This document shows positions 14,461 to 23,224 of a stretch of DNA of 64,000 nt, one piece after another. Source of the stretch: an uncultured Oscillospiraceae bacterium (GTDB lineage: Bacteria > Bacillota > Clostridia > Oscillospirales > Oscillospiraceae); the NCBI GenBank assembly GCA_950075865.1, contig CATMVA010000010.1:1-64000 (forward strand). Reading direction: 5' to 3'. The notes under the pieces are model-generated. The model was given only the letters and a program-made list of their open reading frames with translations. It was not told the DNA's origin and made no database searches. Every line of letters starts with the position of its first letter. Position 1 is the stretch's first letter. The position numbers and the translations under genes are program-made.

Positions 14461-15463
14461 ATATACCCAGATGCGCTCGCAGCACTTCCCTGGTATTCTC
14501 TCCCGGATGCTCCAGCACATAGGCCGCCAGCCTTCGCTGGGTCTCGCTGATCTCCGGTCCCTCCAGGCCCAATGCCATCAGGTCGGCGGGCTTCAGGGCC
14601 AGGGTGGGAATGAGCTCCAGCTCGGGGTGCTCCACCGCCCGGCGGAGGGCCCGCTCCACCGGCAGAGCCGAGATGGGGAAACCCGTAACTTCACAGAACC
14701 CCCGCCAACGGTCCTTAGCCGTGGCGGGCAAAGGCCGCAGCTCCTCATGCAGCCGCTCCCGCAGGAATCTCCCCTCGGAGAAAACATACAAATGCTCCAG
14801 CAGCCCCACTGAGATCATCTCACTGATCTCCTCGGGCACAGGGGACAGCAAGGTCTTCTCCATCTCCACTCGGATCCGCTCCCGGGAGACCTTCTCCGCC
14901 AAATGAGCGTTGCGCCCAATAGCGGCAAAGGTGGCCTGGTCGGTAGTGAAGCCCAACTGGGCACAAAACCGCAGGGCCCGGAACATCCGCAGGGCGTCCT
15001 CAGAAAACCGCCGGTCCGGATCCCCCACGCAGCGGATGAGCTTTCTTTTCAGGTCCTCCCGCCCCCCGAAGGGGTCGATCACCCTTCCGTCCTCCTCCAG
15101 GGCCATGGCGTTCACCGTGAAATCCCGGCGGCTCAGGTCCTCCCGGAGCCCCGCATCAAAGCTCACCGTGTCCGGATGCCGAGCGTCGGCGTACCCTCCC
15201 TCCCTGCGGAAGGTGGTGATCTCCACGTTCCCGGTCTCGGTGGGCACGGTCACCGTGCCGTGGGGCAGCCCGGTGGGTACGGCCCGGTCAAAGAGGGCCA
15301 TGACCTGCTCGGGGCGGGCGGCAGTGCATACGTCCACATCCCCCGGCTCCCTCCCCAGCAGCAGATCCCGGACGCAGCCCCCCACCGGATAGGCGGCGTA
15401 GCCCGACCCCCGCAGAGTCCGCAGGCACCTTACGCTCCCCTCATGCAGTCCTTTCCACGCCAT
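14459..15463 (-). CDS. cca: CCA tRNA nucleotidyltransferase / poly(A) polymerase family
   Basis: The 334-aa protein starts at MAWKGLHEGS, with GGGGAGAG upstream. The nucleotidyltransferase core shows VGGCVRDLLLG and the catalytic GDVDVCT, then TVNAMAL and the RRFSEDALRMFRALRF signature. It adds or repairs the 3' CCA of tRNAs. It is shorter than Bacillus Cca, as usual for the clostridial form lacking an HD domain. Divergent from murC. Confidence 0.93.
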   Translation of the reverse strand: MAWKGLHEGSVRCLRTLRGSGYAAYPVGGCVRDLLLGREPGDVDVCTAARPEQVMALFDRAVPTGLPHGTVTVPTETGNVEITTFRREGGYADARHPDTVSFDAGLREDLSRRDFTVNAMALEEDGRVIDPFGGREDLKRKLIRCVGDPDRRFSEDALRMFRALRFCAQLGFTTDQATFAAIGRNAHLAEKVSRERIRVEMEKTLLSPVPEEISEMISVGLLEHLYVFSEGRFLRERLHEELRPLPATAKDRWRGFCEVTGFPISALPVERALRRAVEHPELELIPTLALKPADLMALGLEGPEISETQRRLAAYVLEHPGENTREVLRAHLGI

Positions 15464-15512
15464 TTTTCTCTCCCCCCTGGTATAAGCGCCTTGTTTCCTG
15501 TATAGAATGGTC

Positions 15513-15541
15513 TTGCCAAAAATTCCCCCGTGGGGTATAAT
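15513..15541 (+). promoter_or_regulatory. Sigma-A promoter of murC
   Basis: TTGCCA (15513-15518), a 17-base spacer and TATAAT (15536-15541), 47 bases before the murC ATG. Confidence 0.85.
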
Positions 15542-15588
15542 GTAATGCCTGAATTCCGAAAATATCGCCAAAAGGTCGTGTTTTTCAT

Positions 15589-16959
15589 ATGACAACCACT
15601 GATATCCTTCCCTACCTGGCCCCTGGCCGCAGGGCCCATCTGGTTGGCATCGGCGGGGTGTCCATGGCCCCCCTGGCCGAGGTGCTCCACGGCATGGGCA
15701 TGGTCATCACCGGCTCGGATATGCGCCAGAGCGCCACGGTGGACCACCTCCGCACCCTGGGCATTCCGGTCATCGTGGGTCAGAACGCCGAAAACCTGGG
15801 GGATGCCGAGCTGGTCATCCGCACCGCCGCCGCCCACGACAATAACCCGGAGATTGCCAGAGCCCACACCCGGGGTATCCCGGTCTTTGAGCGGGCCCAG
15901 GCCTGGGGTGCCATCATGAAGAGCTACGAAAACGCCCTGTGCATCGCCGGCACCCACGGCAAGACCACCACCACCAGCATGTGCACCCACATCTTCCTGG
16001 CCGCCCGGCGGGACCCCACCGTCATGATCGGCGGCACCCTGCCCATGCTGGGGGCCGGCCACCGGGTGGGCAAAGGAGACACCATCATCGCCGAGTCCTG
16101 TGAGTACTGCAACTCCTTCCTTTCCTTCTCCCCCACCGTGGCGGTGATCCTCAACGTGGAGCCCGACCACCTGGACTTCTTCAAGGACCTGGACGACATC
16201 AAGCACTCTTTCCGGCAGTTCGCCCAGTTAGTCCCCCCCTCGGGCAGCGTCATCGTCAACGAGGACAACGAGGGCGCCCGGTCCATCGCCTGCGGCCTGG
16301 ACCCCTTCACCTTCGGCCTGAGCGACAGCGCCGAGTGCACCGTCGCCAACCTGACCTGGGATAAGGGCCTACCCACCTTCGACATCACGGTCCACGGGGA
16401 GCAGTACGCCCACGTATCCCTCCGTGTGGGCGGGGTTCACAACGTGTCCAACGCCCTGGCCGCCGCCTCAGCCGCCTGGGTCCTGGGGGTACCCGGAGCC
16501 GCCGTGGAGGAGGGGCTGAACGCCTTTACCGGCGCCGGCCGCCGCTTTGAAAAGAAGGGCACCGTAAACGGAGCCGACGTCTACGACGACTACGCCCACC
16601 ATCCCGACGAACTGAGGGCCCTGCTCACCATGGCCAAAACTTTGGGCTACCGGCGGATCGTCTGCGCCTTCCAGCCCCACACCTATTCCCGGACAAAGGC
16701 CCTCTTTGACCGGTTCGTAGAGGTCCTCTCCCAGCCCGATGTAACCCTTCTGGCCGAGATCTTCGCCGCCCGGGAGGTCAACGAACTGGGTATCTCCTCC
16801 AAGGATCTCTGTGAGAAGATCCCGGGCAGCGAGTACTTCGCCACCCTGAAAGCCCTCACCGCCCGCCTTCGGGAGATCACCCAGCCCGGCGACCTGATCC
16901 TCACTGTGGGCGCGGGAGACATCTACACCGTGGGCGAAGCCCTGGTCAATGGCGAGTGA
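15589..16959 (+). CDS. murC: UDP-N-acetylmuramate--L-alanine ligase
   Basis: The 456-aa protein is full length. The N-terminal Rossmann domain begins HLVGIGGVSMAPLAEVL, the ATP-binding loop is GTHGKTTTTSM, followed by NVEPDHLDFF and YDDYAHHPDEL. It catalyses ATP-dependent addition of L-Ala to UDP-MurNAc, the first peptide step of peptidoglycan precursor synthesis in the cytoplasm. It stands alone between its promoter and terminator rather than in a mur/dcw cluster. Confidence 0.97.
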   Translation: MTTTDILPYLAPGRRAHLVGIGGVSMAPLAEVLHGMGMVITGSDMRQSATVDHLRTLGIPVIVGQNAENLGDAELVIRTAAAHDNNPEIARAHTRGIPVFERAQAWGAIMKSYENALCIAGTHGKTTTTSMCTHIFLAARRDPTVMIGGTLPMLGAGHRVGKGDTIIAESCEYCNSFLSFSPTVAVILNVEPDHLDFFKDLDDIKHSFRQFAQLVPPSGSVIVNEDNEGARSIACGLDPFTFGLSDSAECTVANLTWDKGLPTFDITVHGEQYAHVSLRVGGVHNVSNALAAASAAWVLGVPGAAVEEGLNAFTGAGRRFEKKGTVNGADVYDDYAHHPDELRALLTMAKTLGYRRIVCAFQPHTYSRTKALFDRFVEVLSQPDVTLLAEIFAAREVNELGISSKDLCEKIPGSEYFATLKALTARLREITQPGDLILTVGAGDIYTVGEALVNGE

Positions 16960-16985
16960 GCTCCGGTCCAAATATCAAAAACCAT

Positions 16986-17020
16986 GCCCCGTCCGCTTAT
17001 ATAGCGGACGGGGCGTTTTT
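16986..17020. terminator. Terminator of murC
   Basis: A 12-bp stem (16986-16997 with 17003-17014), a 5-nt loop and then GTTTTT. It lies between convergent murC and mreB. Confidence 0.92.
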
Positions 17021-17034
17021 GTTCCGTATCTGTC

Positions 17035-18060
17035 TTACACGTTCAGCTGCTTGCGGCGGGAGAGGTTGATGGTGCCGTCCTGCATGGCGTCCAGGCTGTC
17101 CAGGCTCTTGCCCGTGCCGTAGGCCACGCAGGAGATAGCGTCGTCGGCCACGTGGGTCTCGATGCCGGTGTGGGACTCGATGAGCTTATCGAAGCCCTGG
17201 ACCAGAGAGCCGCCGCCCGTCATCACGATGCCGTTATTGGAGATGTCGGCCACCAACTCGGGGGGGGTGCGCTCCAGCACGGAATGGATGGCCTCCAAGA
17301 TCCGGGTAGAGGGCTCCTCAAAGGCCTCGATCATCTCGGAGGAGGTGACGGTGAAGACCTGGGGCAGGCCGGTCATCAGGCTGCGGCCCTTGATCTCCAT
17401 GCTCTTCTCCTCCTCGGGGGGGAAGACGCAGCCGATCTGCATTTTCAGTTCCTCGGCGGTGCGCTCGCCGATGAGCACGTTGTGCTTGCGGCGGATATAC
17501 TTAATAACCGCCTCATCAAACTTGTCGCCCGCCGTCTTGATGGAGGCCGACTCCACCACGCCGCCCAGGGAGATGACCGCGATATCAGCGGTACCGCCGC
17601 CGATGTCCACAACCATATGTCCGTCGGGCTTGGTGATATCGATTCCGGCGCCGATGGCGGCGGCCACGGGCTCCTCAATAAGGTAGACCCGGCGGCAGCC
17701 GGCCTGGAGCCCGGCGTCCACCACGGCACGCTCCTCCACCTCGGTGATGCCCGAGGGCACACAAATGATGACACGGGGCTTGAAAAGCCGGAAGGAGCTC
17801 ACTTTCCGGATAAACTCCCGGAGCATCCGCTCGGTCATGTCGTAGTCCGAGATGACCCCCTCCCGCAGGGGACGGATGGCAACGATGTTGCCCGGGGTAC
17901 GGCCCAGCATCTGCTGGGCGTCGGTGCCCACCTTCAGCAGCTTGCCGGTGTTCTTGTCAATGGCCACCACGGAGGGCTCCCGCAGCACCACGCCCTTGCC
18001 CCGGACGAAAGCCAGGATGGAGGCGGTTCCCAGGTCGATCCCGATATCTTTCCCAAACAT
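17035..18060 (-). CDS. mreB: MreB/Mbl-type actin-like cell shape protein
   Basis: The 341-aa protein starts at MFGKDIGIDLGT (ATG after AGGTG), preferred over an in-frame GTG three codons earlier. The actin-fold phosphate loops IGIDLGTAS and VVDIGGGTADIAVIS and the adenosine motif VMTGGGSLVQG are visible. It organises lateral wall synthesis along the membrane. No mreC/mreD follows, so it is a stand-alone mreB/mbl copy with its own promoter. Confidence 0.95.
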   Translation of the reverse strand: MFGKDIGIDLGTASILAFVRGKGVVLREPSVVAIDKNTGKLLKVGTDAQQMLGRTPGNIVAIRPLREGVISDYDMTERMLREFIRKVSSFRLFKPRVIICVPSGITEVEERAVVDAGLQAGCRRVYLIEEPVAAAIGAGIDITKPDGHMVVDIGGGTADIAVISLGGVVESASIKTAGDKFDEAVIKYIRRKHNVLIGERTAEELKMQIGCVFPPEEEKSMEIKGRSLMTGLPQVFTVTSSEMIEAFEEPSTRILEAIHSVLERTPPELVADISNNGIVMTGGGSLVQGFDKLIESHTGIETHVADDAISCVAYGTGKSLDSLDAMQDGTINLSRRKQLNV

Positions 18061-18147
18061 AGTCAGCACCTCATATATCTTTCCGCTTTTCAGCTATTGT
18101 GTCCCTGATTTTCGGAATTACCCCCACCGGGATAATTCGACGGTAAT

Positions 18148-18176
18148 ATTATAACGGCTTTTTTCCCGTATTTCAA
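18148..18176 (-). promoter_or_regulatory. Sigma-A promoter of mreB
   Basis: On the minus strand TTGAAA (18171-18176), a 17-base spacer and TATAAT (18148-18153), about 88 bases before the mreB start. Confidence 0.85.
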
Positions 18177-18206
18177 CGCCCAAATCATAATTTTCCAAAA
18201 AGTTTG

Positions 18207-18848
18207 CTACGTCCTCGCCAAAGTGATGCAGATCACCGCCCCGGAACCCGCCGCCCGGAGGGTTCCGGCGCACTCGGTGAGGGTGGCTCCCGTGGTCACG
18301 ATATCGTCCACCAGAAGGAGCCGTTTGCCCTGAAACCGCTCTGGCTCTACGGCTGTATAGGCCCCCAGCAGGTTCACCTTCCGGGCCTCGGGCCCCTCCA
18401 GCCCCGACTGGGCGGGGCGCTCGGTCTTCTCCAGGGTCCTGGCCGCAGGCTTCCCCAGCCGGGTCCCGATCTCCCTGGCCAGCAGCTCGGCCTGGTCATA
18501 GCCCCGCTGCCGGAGCCGCTTTTGGGACAGGTTGGGCCAGGTGATCAGGTCGAACTCCACCCCATGGTCCACCAGGCACTGGCTCATCAGGGCGCCAAAG
18601 GGCTTGCTCCGGCCACTTTTCCCGCTGAATTTATAGCCGTGAATGGACTTGCGCACCGCGCCCTCGTAGCCGAGGACCGACCAGCAACCCTCGGTGAGCT
18701 CCACACGCCGGAAGGCCCTCTCCCCCGTGAGCCAGGGCAGGGCGCTCTGACAATCCGGGCACAGCAAAGCCCCCTTCTCCAGCAGGGCGCCGCAAAAGGG
18801 GCATTTGGCCGGGAAGAGAAGGTCCCAAAGGGGCTCAAGACTTGGCAT
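18207..18848 (-). CDS. comF: ComF-family phosphoribosyltransferase-like protein
   Basis: The 213-aa protein has an N-terminal zinc finger, CPFCG and CPDCQ at about 16-34. The C-terminal phosphoribosyltransferase motif LLLVDDIVTTGATLTE is at about 174-189. The RQRGYDQAELLA signature is typical of ComF/GntX. In Bacillus ComF supports DNA uptake during competence. Its start overlaps the stop of the upstream ribbon-helix-helix gene by 14 bp. Confidence 0.9.
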   Translation of the reverse strand: MPSLEPLWDLLFPAKCPFCGALLEKGALLCPDCQSALPWLTGERAFRRVELTEGCWSVLGYEGAVRKSIHGYKFSGKSGRSKPFGALMSQCLVDHGVEFDLITWPNLSQKRLRQRGYDQAELLAREIGTRLGKPAARTLEKTERPAQSGLEGPEARKVNLLGAYTAVEPERFQGKRLLLVDDIVTTGATLTECAGTLRAAGSGAVICITLART

Positions 18849-19029
18849 CCTTCATGTCCTCGGCCGTGATGGGGCCGTTCTCCTTCTCGAAGTCGCGGAT
18901 ACACTTTTGGATCAGATAGTAAATCTGACCGTTCAAGGTACGTCCTTCATATTCTGCGATATAGACGATTTTATCATGAAGTTCCGGCACGACCCGAACC
19001 CCAATGTTTTTACTTCTTTTTGTCGGCAT
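18835..19029 (-). CDS. Arc-type ribbon-helix-helix DNA-binding protein
   Basis: This 64-aa basic protein has KNIGVRVVPELHDKIVYIAEYEGRTLNGQIYYLI, a beta strand followed by two helices as in Arc/MetJ regulators. The ATG follows GGAGGG. Its stop lies inside the comF start, so the two are cotranscribed. The target is unknown. Confidence 0.8.
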   Translation of the reverse strand: MPTKRSKNIGVRVVPELHDKIVYIAEYEGRTLNGQIYYLIQKCIRDFEKENGPITAEDMKDAKS

Positions 19030-19224
19030 ACACTATCCCTCCATGAAAGATAATGTATGTTAACTTTTGCTTTTTAAGCGCATAATGCATGCAGATTGCA
19101 GGCTCGTTTTTGATAGGGCCCAGCCCTTGATCTTCGTGGGGCGGGGGTCTCGGCTTCGCCTTCGGACAAATCGGTGGACGCGTGCCACTGGCACGCACCG
19201 ACCCTCGCCCCGCCATGCCCTTGA

Positions 19225-19984
19225 CCTTGTATTTCTTTTTTCGGCCTGCCCGGCCGGGGCCAAAATCGCGGTTTTTAGGGGGCATTTTCGACTTTCCGGG
19301 GGCGGGAATTTTTGAGGGAAAATTTCAATGAACAAAAAGCATCTGTTTCCGTGCGGAAACAGATGCTTTTTGCGTTGTTCGGAACTTCTGAGACGGGTTA
19401 ATTTTCAGGCTCGGAAAAAGAGGGCCCGAAAATCAAGTTGTACGAAAACTGGAAATTCGGATTTGGCCCGTTTTTCAGGGGTTTTGACCCTTGTTTTTGA
19501 GGTTTTGACCTCAAAAAACGGGGTTTTGAGGGCAGTTTGAATTGGGGGAAATGTGCAACCGGATGCAATTAAGGAGTTTTCGGGAGGATCGGGCCGATTT
19601 TCGGGAGATAGTTGCACGAAAATTGGAAAATCGGCACATCGTTAAAGTTTTGACCGCTTTGGAGCGATTTGGAGAGGGTGGGGGAAGGGTGGGACACACG
19701 CCCACCCAGGCGGCGGGGATTTCAACACGATCACCCAAAGGTCACGATGACGTCAACGGCAGTGACGCAAGAGAGAGCACGGGTCGCCGTGAGGGTGCCG
19801 CCGGTCGATAGGATGGTAACCTGGAGGTTTTCGCCCGAGTGAGCACGGGGCGGATTTTGCCATAGGACAGTTGTAGAGAAGGCGGGCAAGATTTTCGGTG
19901 GTCTGGCCCTTGAATTCGGAGTCCAGAACCGCTTTGAAGCGGTTTTGGCCCTGGCCGGGCAGGCCGAAAAAATAAATCATAAGG
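19225..19984. repeat. Element bounded by about 45-bp inverted repeats (MITE-like or structured RNA)
   Basis: The left end (19225-19269) carries TTTTTTCGGCCTGCCCGGCC followed by GGGGCCAAAA. The right end (19939-19984) has the reverse complement with a few differences (GGCCCTGGCCGGGC, then AGGCCGAAAAAA). There is no transposase inside. The size and inverted ends fit a miniature non-autonomous element, but no target-site duplication could be confirmed by eye. Confidence 0.55.
19301..19675 (+). repeat. Long intergenic repeat, copy 1 (with covarying hairpins)
   Basis: It aligns over its length with 57861-58225. Shared blocks include TTGAGGGAAA, AAGTTGTACGAAAA, ACGGGGTTTTGA and GACCGCTTTGGAGCG. 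Hairpin 1 is a 17-bp perfect stem (19334-19350 with 19355-19371). Hairpin 2 is a 9-bp stem (19494-19502 with 19509-19517). Both are present in copy 2 with different but pairing-preserving bases. Confidence 0.75.
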
Positions 19985-20000
19985 TATCGGGGGAGTGACG

Positions 20001-20108
20001 GGCGGGTTTGGAACCCGCCCCTACGAAGGGCATGGCGGGCCGAGGTCGTCCCGCCCTACGAAGGGCAAGGGCAAAGGGCGGCGGGTCTGGGAAGCCGCGC
20101 CCTACGAG
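20001..20108. repeat. Three tandem REP-like hairpins at the recD2 3' end
   Basis: Each of the three units is a GC-rich hairpin followed by CCTACGA: GGCGGGTT with AACCCGCC (20001-20030), CGGGC...GTCCCG (20035-20066) and GCGGC...GCCGC (20080-20107). The last unit overlaps the recD2 stop codon (TAG lies within the CTACGA motif read on the minus strand). Related units are at 28055-28085 and 58466-58500. Confidence 0.7.
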
Positions 20109-22318
20109 AGCCCCCCGGCCAATCTCCATCTCAATCCCGAATACCGCTTGGTCTGCCGGTTGTTGGCGGTCATCCGGGCGATGACGGTCTCGTCCCCCAC
20201 GATGACCAGCAGCTCCCGGGCCCTCGTGATGGCGGTATAGAGCACCCCGCGGGTAAGAAGCCGGGGAACCGTGTCCACCGCACAGAGGACCACCGCCCGG
20301 TACTCGCTGCCCTGGCTCTTGTGGACCGTGACAGCGTAGGCCGGCTCCAGCTCCCCCAGCATATCAGGGGAATACTCCACCACCCGGCCCTCGAAGTCCA
20401 CCGTGATGAGCTCCCGGCGGTTGTCCACCTCCAGGATCCGTCCGATGTCTCCGTTGAAGACCCCCATGCCGGCCTGGGTGCCGTCGGGAGACTTCCACAT
20501 CACGTCGTAGTTGTTCTTCACCTGCATGACCCGGTCCCCCTGGCGGAAGATGAAGGGACCGAACTTCCGCTCCCCCTTGTCCTCCCCCGGCGGGTTCACC
20601 GCCGCCTGGAGCATCCGGTTCAGGCTCCCGGTGCCCCCGTCGTACTTGCGGGTAGGAGACAGGACCTGGATCTGACCGGCGGGTATGCCCATATTCTCGG
20701 GCAGGCGCTTGCTCACCAGCTCCACAATGGTCTCTTCGGCCGAGGCCGGGTCCGGGCGGCGGAGGAAGAACACGTCGGAGCCCAGGCCGTTTTTCAGCTC
20801 GGGGGGCTTTCCCTCGTTGACCTGGTGGGCCGAGCGGATGATGGCGCTCTGGGCCGCCTGGCGGAAGACCTCGGTGAGGCGCACGGTGGGCACCCGGCCG
20901 CACCTGAGCAGGTCGGAGAGCAAATTCCCCGCCCCCACGCTGGGGAGCTGGTCCGGGTCCCCCACCAGCACCAGGCGGCAATCCTCCCGGAGGGCGGACA
21001 GCAGGGCCGACATAAGGAGGATGTCCACCATAGAGGTCTCGTCCACGATGACCACGTCGGCCTTCAGGGGGTTATCCTCGTTGTGGGCAAAGATCAGCTG
21101 CCCGTTTTTCTCGTCAAACCGGGTCTCCAGCAGGCGGTGGATGGTGTAGCCCTCGGCAGAGCAGAGCTCCCCCAGCCGCTTGGCCGCCCGGCCCGTGGGG
21201 GCGGCCAGGGCCACCTCCAGGTCCATGCTCTCAAAAAGCTCCAGCACACCCCGGAGGGTGGTGGTCTTGCCGGTTCCGGGGCCGCCGGTGAGGAGTATGA
21301 TCTGCCGCCGTCCCGCCACCGAGATGGCCTCCCGCTGGAGGGGTGCGTATGTAATACCCTGGTGGCCCTCGATCTTGTCGATGAGGGCGTCCAGCTTTTC
21401 GGGGGGGTAGAGCTCACTCTCGCTCATAGCCGACACCCGTTGGGCCACATGGGTCTCAGCCTCGTAGTATTCCTTTAGGTAGCAGGCTTCCTCTCCCGCC
21501 ACCCGGTCCTCCACCACGGCCCCGCGGGAGGTCAACTTCACCAGGGCCTCCTCCAGGGTATCCCCGTCGGTCAGGCCCAGCAGGGTCCCGGCGGCCTGGA
21601 GCAGCTTGCCCCGCGGCAGGAAGGTGTGTCCGTTGTCCAGGTTGTGCTGGAGGGTAAAGAGGACCCCGGCCTCCACCCGCCGGGGGTGGTCCCCCTCAAA
21701 GCCCAGCTCCATGGCCAGCTCGTCGGCTTGTCCGAAGGCCACCGACAGCTCCCCGTCGGTGAGAAGGTAGGGGTCGGCCTGGATGCGCTCCAGAGCCAGG
21801 TCCCCGAACCGGCGGTAGAGGGGCATGCCCAACTGGGGATCCAGGCCGTGCTCGGTGAGAAAATCCAGCAGCCGCCGCATACTCATCTGGAGGCGGAAGG
21901 CCTCCCCCATGGACTGGGCCCGCTTCTGGGTGATGCCCTTGATGGCTGTGAGTTTTTCCGGATGGTGCTCCAGCACGTTGAGGGCGTCCTCCCCGAACTC
22001 CTCCACCAGCTTCCGGGCGGTGGACATCCCCACTCCCTTCACCACCCCCGAGGCCAGGTAGTCAAAGATGGCCTTGACCTCCACCGGGATGCTCCGGCGG
22101 GCCACCTCGGCCTTGAACTGGGGGCCGTAGGAAGGGTGGTGGGTCCAGCTTCCCCGTGCGGTCAGGGTCTCCCCCGGCGCCACGCCGGGGATGCAGCCCA
22201 CCACGGTGACGGGCTCCTCCTCCCCCGTGTCCAGCCGGAGGACGGTGTAGCCGTTTTCTCCGTTCTGATAGACCACCGAGTCCACCGTGCCGGTCAGAAT
22301 ATTTGATTCCTCGGGCAT
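20102..22318 (-). CDS. recD2: ATP-dependent RecD2-type DNA helicase
   Basis: The 738-aa protein has the RecD2 layout: an N-terminal OB-like region, tandem helix-hairpin-helix repeats (about 90-210) and two RecA-like motor domains. Walker A is LLTGGPGTGKTTTL, Walker B is VIVDETSMVD, and the C-terminal motifs are VTVHKSQGSEY and LYTAITRAREL. It is a 5'-3' DNA helicase in repair or replication-fork processing, acting without RecBC. Its C-terminus reads into a REP-like element. Confidence 0.95.
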   Translation of the reverse strand: MPEESNILTGTVDSVVYQNGENGYTVLRLDTGEEEPVTVVGCIPGVAPGETLTARGSWTHHPSYGPQFKAEVARRSIPVEVKAIFDYLASGVVKGVGMSTARKLVEEFGEDALNVLEHHPEKLTAIKGITQKRAQSMGEAFRLQMSMRRLLDFLTEHGLDPQLGMPLYRRFGDLALERIQADPYLLTDGELSVAFGQADELAMELGFEGDHPRRVEAGVLFTLQHNLDNGHTFLPRGKLLQAAGTLLGLTDGDTLEEALVKLTSRGAVVEDRVAGEEACYLKEYYEAETHVAQRVSAMSESELYPPEKLDALIDKIEGHQGITYAPLQREAISVAGRRQIILLTGGPGTGKTTTLRGVLELFESMDLEVALAAPTGRAAKRLGELCSAEGYTIHRLLETRFDEKNGQLIFAHNEDNPLKADVVIVDETSMVDILLMSALLSALREDCRLVLVGDPDQLPSVGAGNLLSDLLRCGRVPTVRLTEVFRQAAQSAIIRSAHQVNEGKPPELKNGLGSDVFFLRRPDPASAEETIVELVSKRLPENMGIPAGQIQVLSPTRKYDGGTGSLNRMLQAAVNPPGEDKGERKFGPFIFRQGDRVMQVKNNYDVMWKSPDGTQAGMGVFNGDIGRILEVDNRRELITVDFEGRVVEYSPDMLGELEPAYAVTVHKSQGSEYRAVVLCAVDTVPRLLTRGVLYTAITRARELLVIVGDETVIARMTANNRQTKRYSGLRWRLAGGLS

Positions 22319-22337
22319 GGGGGACCCCCCTTCCGGT

Positions 22338-22667
22338 TTAAGGCTCTATGTATCCAGGCAGCTCCTCACTTCCGCACATCCAGACCGCCGGCTCCCTGCG
22401 GCAGAGGGCTTCAGCCGTGGCCTTTCCCTCGGCCGTCAGACCGCAGTCCACAATGAAGATGCGCCCCTCCAGCAGGCCGCTTCCCCGGAGCCAGAGGAGC
22501 CCGGTGACCGCGTGCTCCAGCTTCTCCCCGTCCCCCCGGCCGGGCAGGACGGTGACGGCGCGCCCGTTCCCCGCCGGGGTCAGCAGGTGGCCGAAGCACA
22601 GCCAGCCGATGCTCAAAAGGCCAATGACCGACAGCAGGGACAGGGCCGCCTCTAAAATCAACCGCAT
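22338..22667 (-). CDS. Small membrane-anchored protein of unknown function
   Basis: The 109-aa protein starts at MRLILEAALSLL, after GAGGTG. One N-terminal transmembrane helix (4-28) is followed by a soluble alpha/beta stretch with the IFIVDCGLTAEG motif. No family is recognised. It lies 19 bp upstream of recD2 on the same strand and is probably cotranscribed. Confidence 0.65.
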   Translation of the reverse strand: MRLILEAALSLLSVIGLLSIGWLCFGHLLTPAGNGRAVTVLPGRGDGEKLEHAVTGLLWLRGSGLLEGRIFIVDCGLTAEGKATAEALCRREPAVWMCGSEELPGYIEP

Positions 22668-22720
22668 ATGATTTCACCTCGGGCCATTCTATGCCGAAAA
22701 GGGCCCGGACGGTCACAGAT

Positions 22721-23224
22721 TCAGGCCATCACCGCCGAAAAAAGGTTCACCCCGAAGAAGGTGAGGGCGGTCATGATACCCCCGGCCAGGAGCACACCCA
22801 GAATGATGCTGGGCAGCGCCTTCCGGAGGGGCATATCCAGAAAGGCGGCCGCCAGGGACCCGGTCCAGGCCCCGGTGCCCGGCAGGGGGATGGCCACGAA
22901 GAGGAGCAGCCCCAGGTACTTGTACTTGCTCACCTTCCGCCCCTTCAGGTGGGCCTTGCGCTCCATGGCGTCCACCATGCCGTCCAGCCGGGGGAACCGC
23001 CGGCGCAGCCACTGGAATATCCGGCGGATATAGACCACGATGAAGGGGGCGGGCAGGATGTTGCCGATGACGGCGGCCACAAAGGCCGCCGGGTACGGAA
23101 GCCCCAGGGTGGCCACCCCGAAGGGGATACCGCCCCGCAACTCCACCACGGGGATCATGGAGACCAGCATGGTGAAGATAAACTCGCCGCCTATGGTGGT
23201 CTCCAGCCAGGTCAAAAGTTCCAA
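22721..23224 (-). CDS. COG2426-type small multidrug export/membrane protein
   Basis: The 167-aa protein starts with TTG after GGAGGG. Membrane segments are evident at about 15-35, 42-64, 95-125 and 132-160, and VELRGGIPFGVA near the N-terminus is the COG2426 signature. The annotated transport role of this family is poorly supported. It sits between uvrA and the recD2 pair. Confidence 0.75.
   Translation of the reverse strand: MELLTWLETTIGGEFIFTMLVSMIPVVELRGGIPFGVATLGLPYPAAFVAAVIGNILPAPFIVVYIRRIFQWLRRRFPRLDGMVDAMERKAHLKGRKVSKYKYLGLLLFVAIPLPGTGAWTGSLAAAFLDMPLRKALPSIILGVLLAGGIMTALTFFGVNLFSAVMA

Larger units (their letters stand above)
19030..20101. other. 1.07-kb non-coding region with structured repeats
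   Basis: No supportable gene. It contains, in order: a hairpin-rich GC segment (19117-19225, including GCGTGCC-ACT-GGCACGC); a pair of inverted repeats of about 45 bp (19225-19269 and 19939-19984) bounding a 760-bp interval; a conserved repeat (19301-19675) shared with 57861-58225; and three REP-like units (20001-20108). Short open frames here have no ribosome sites and follow repeat sequence. Confidence 0.75.

Noticed and set aside
19405-19617. Minus-strand frames in both long repeats with similar peptides (KTPFFEVK, FPVFVQL)
   Set aside because: The similarity follows from the shared nucleotide repeat. There is no start site, the frames end differently, and most substitutions are not biased to third positions by eye, so a structured repeat is more likely than a gene family.
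19542-19811. 89-codon plus-strand frame at 19.5-19.8 kb
   Set aside because: It crosses the repeat core and the unrelated flank, has no ribosome site and has a composition unlike the genes around it.
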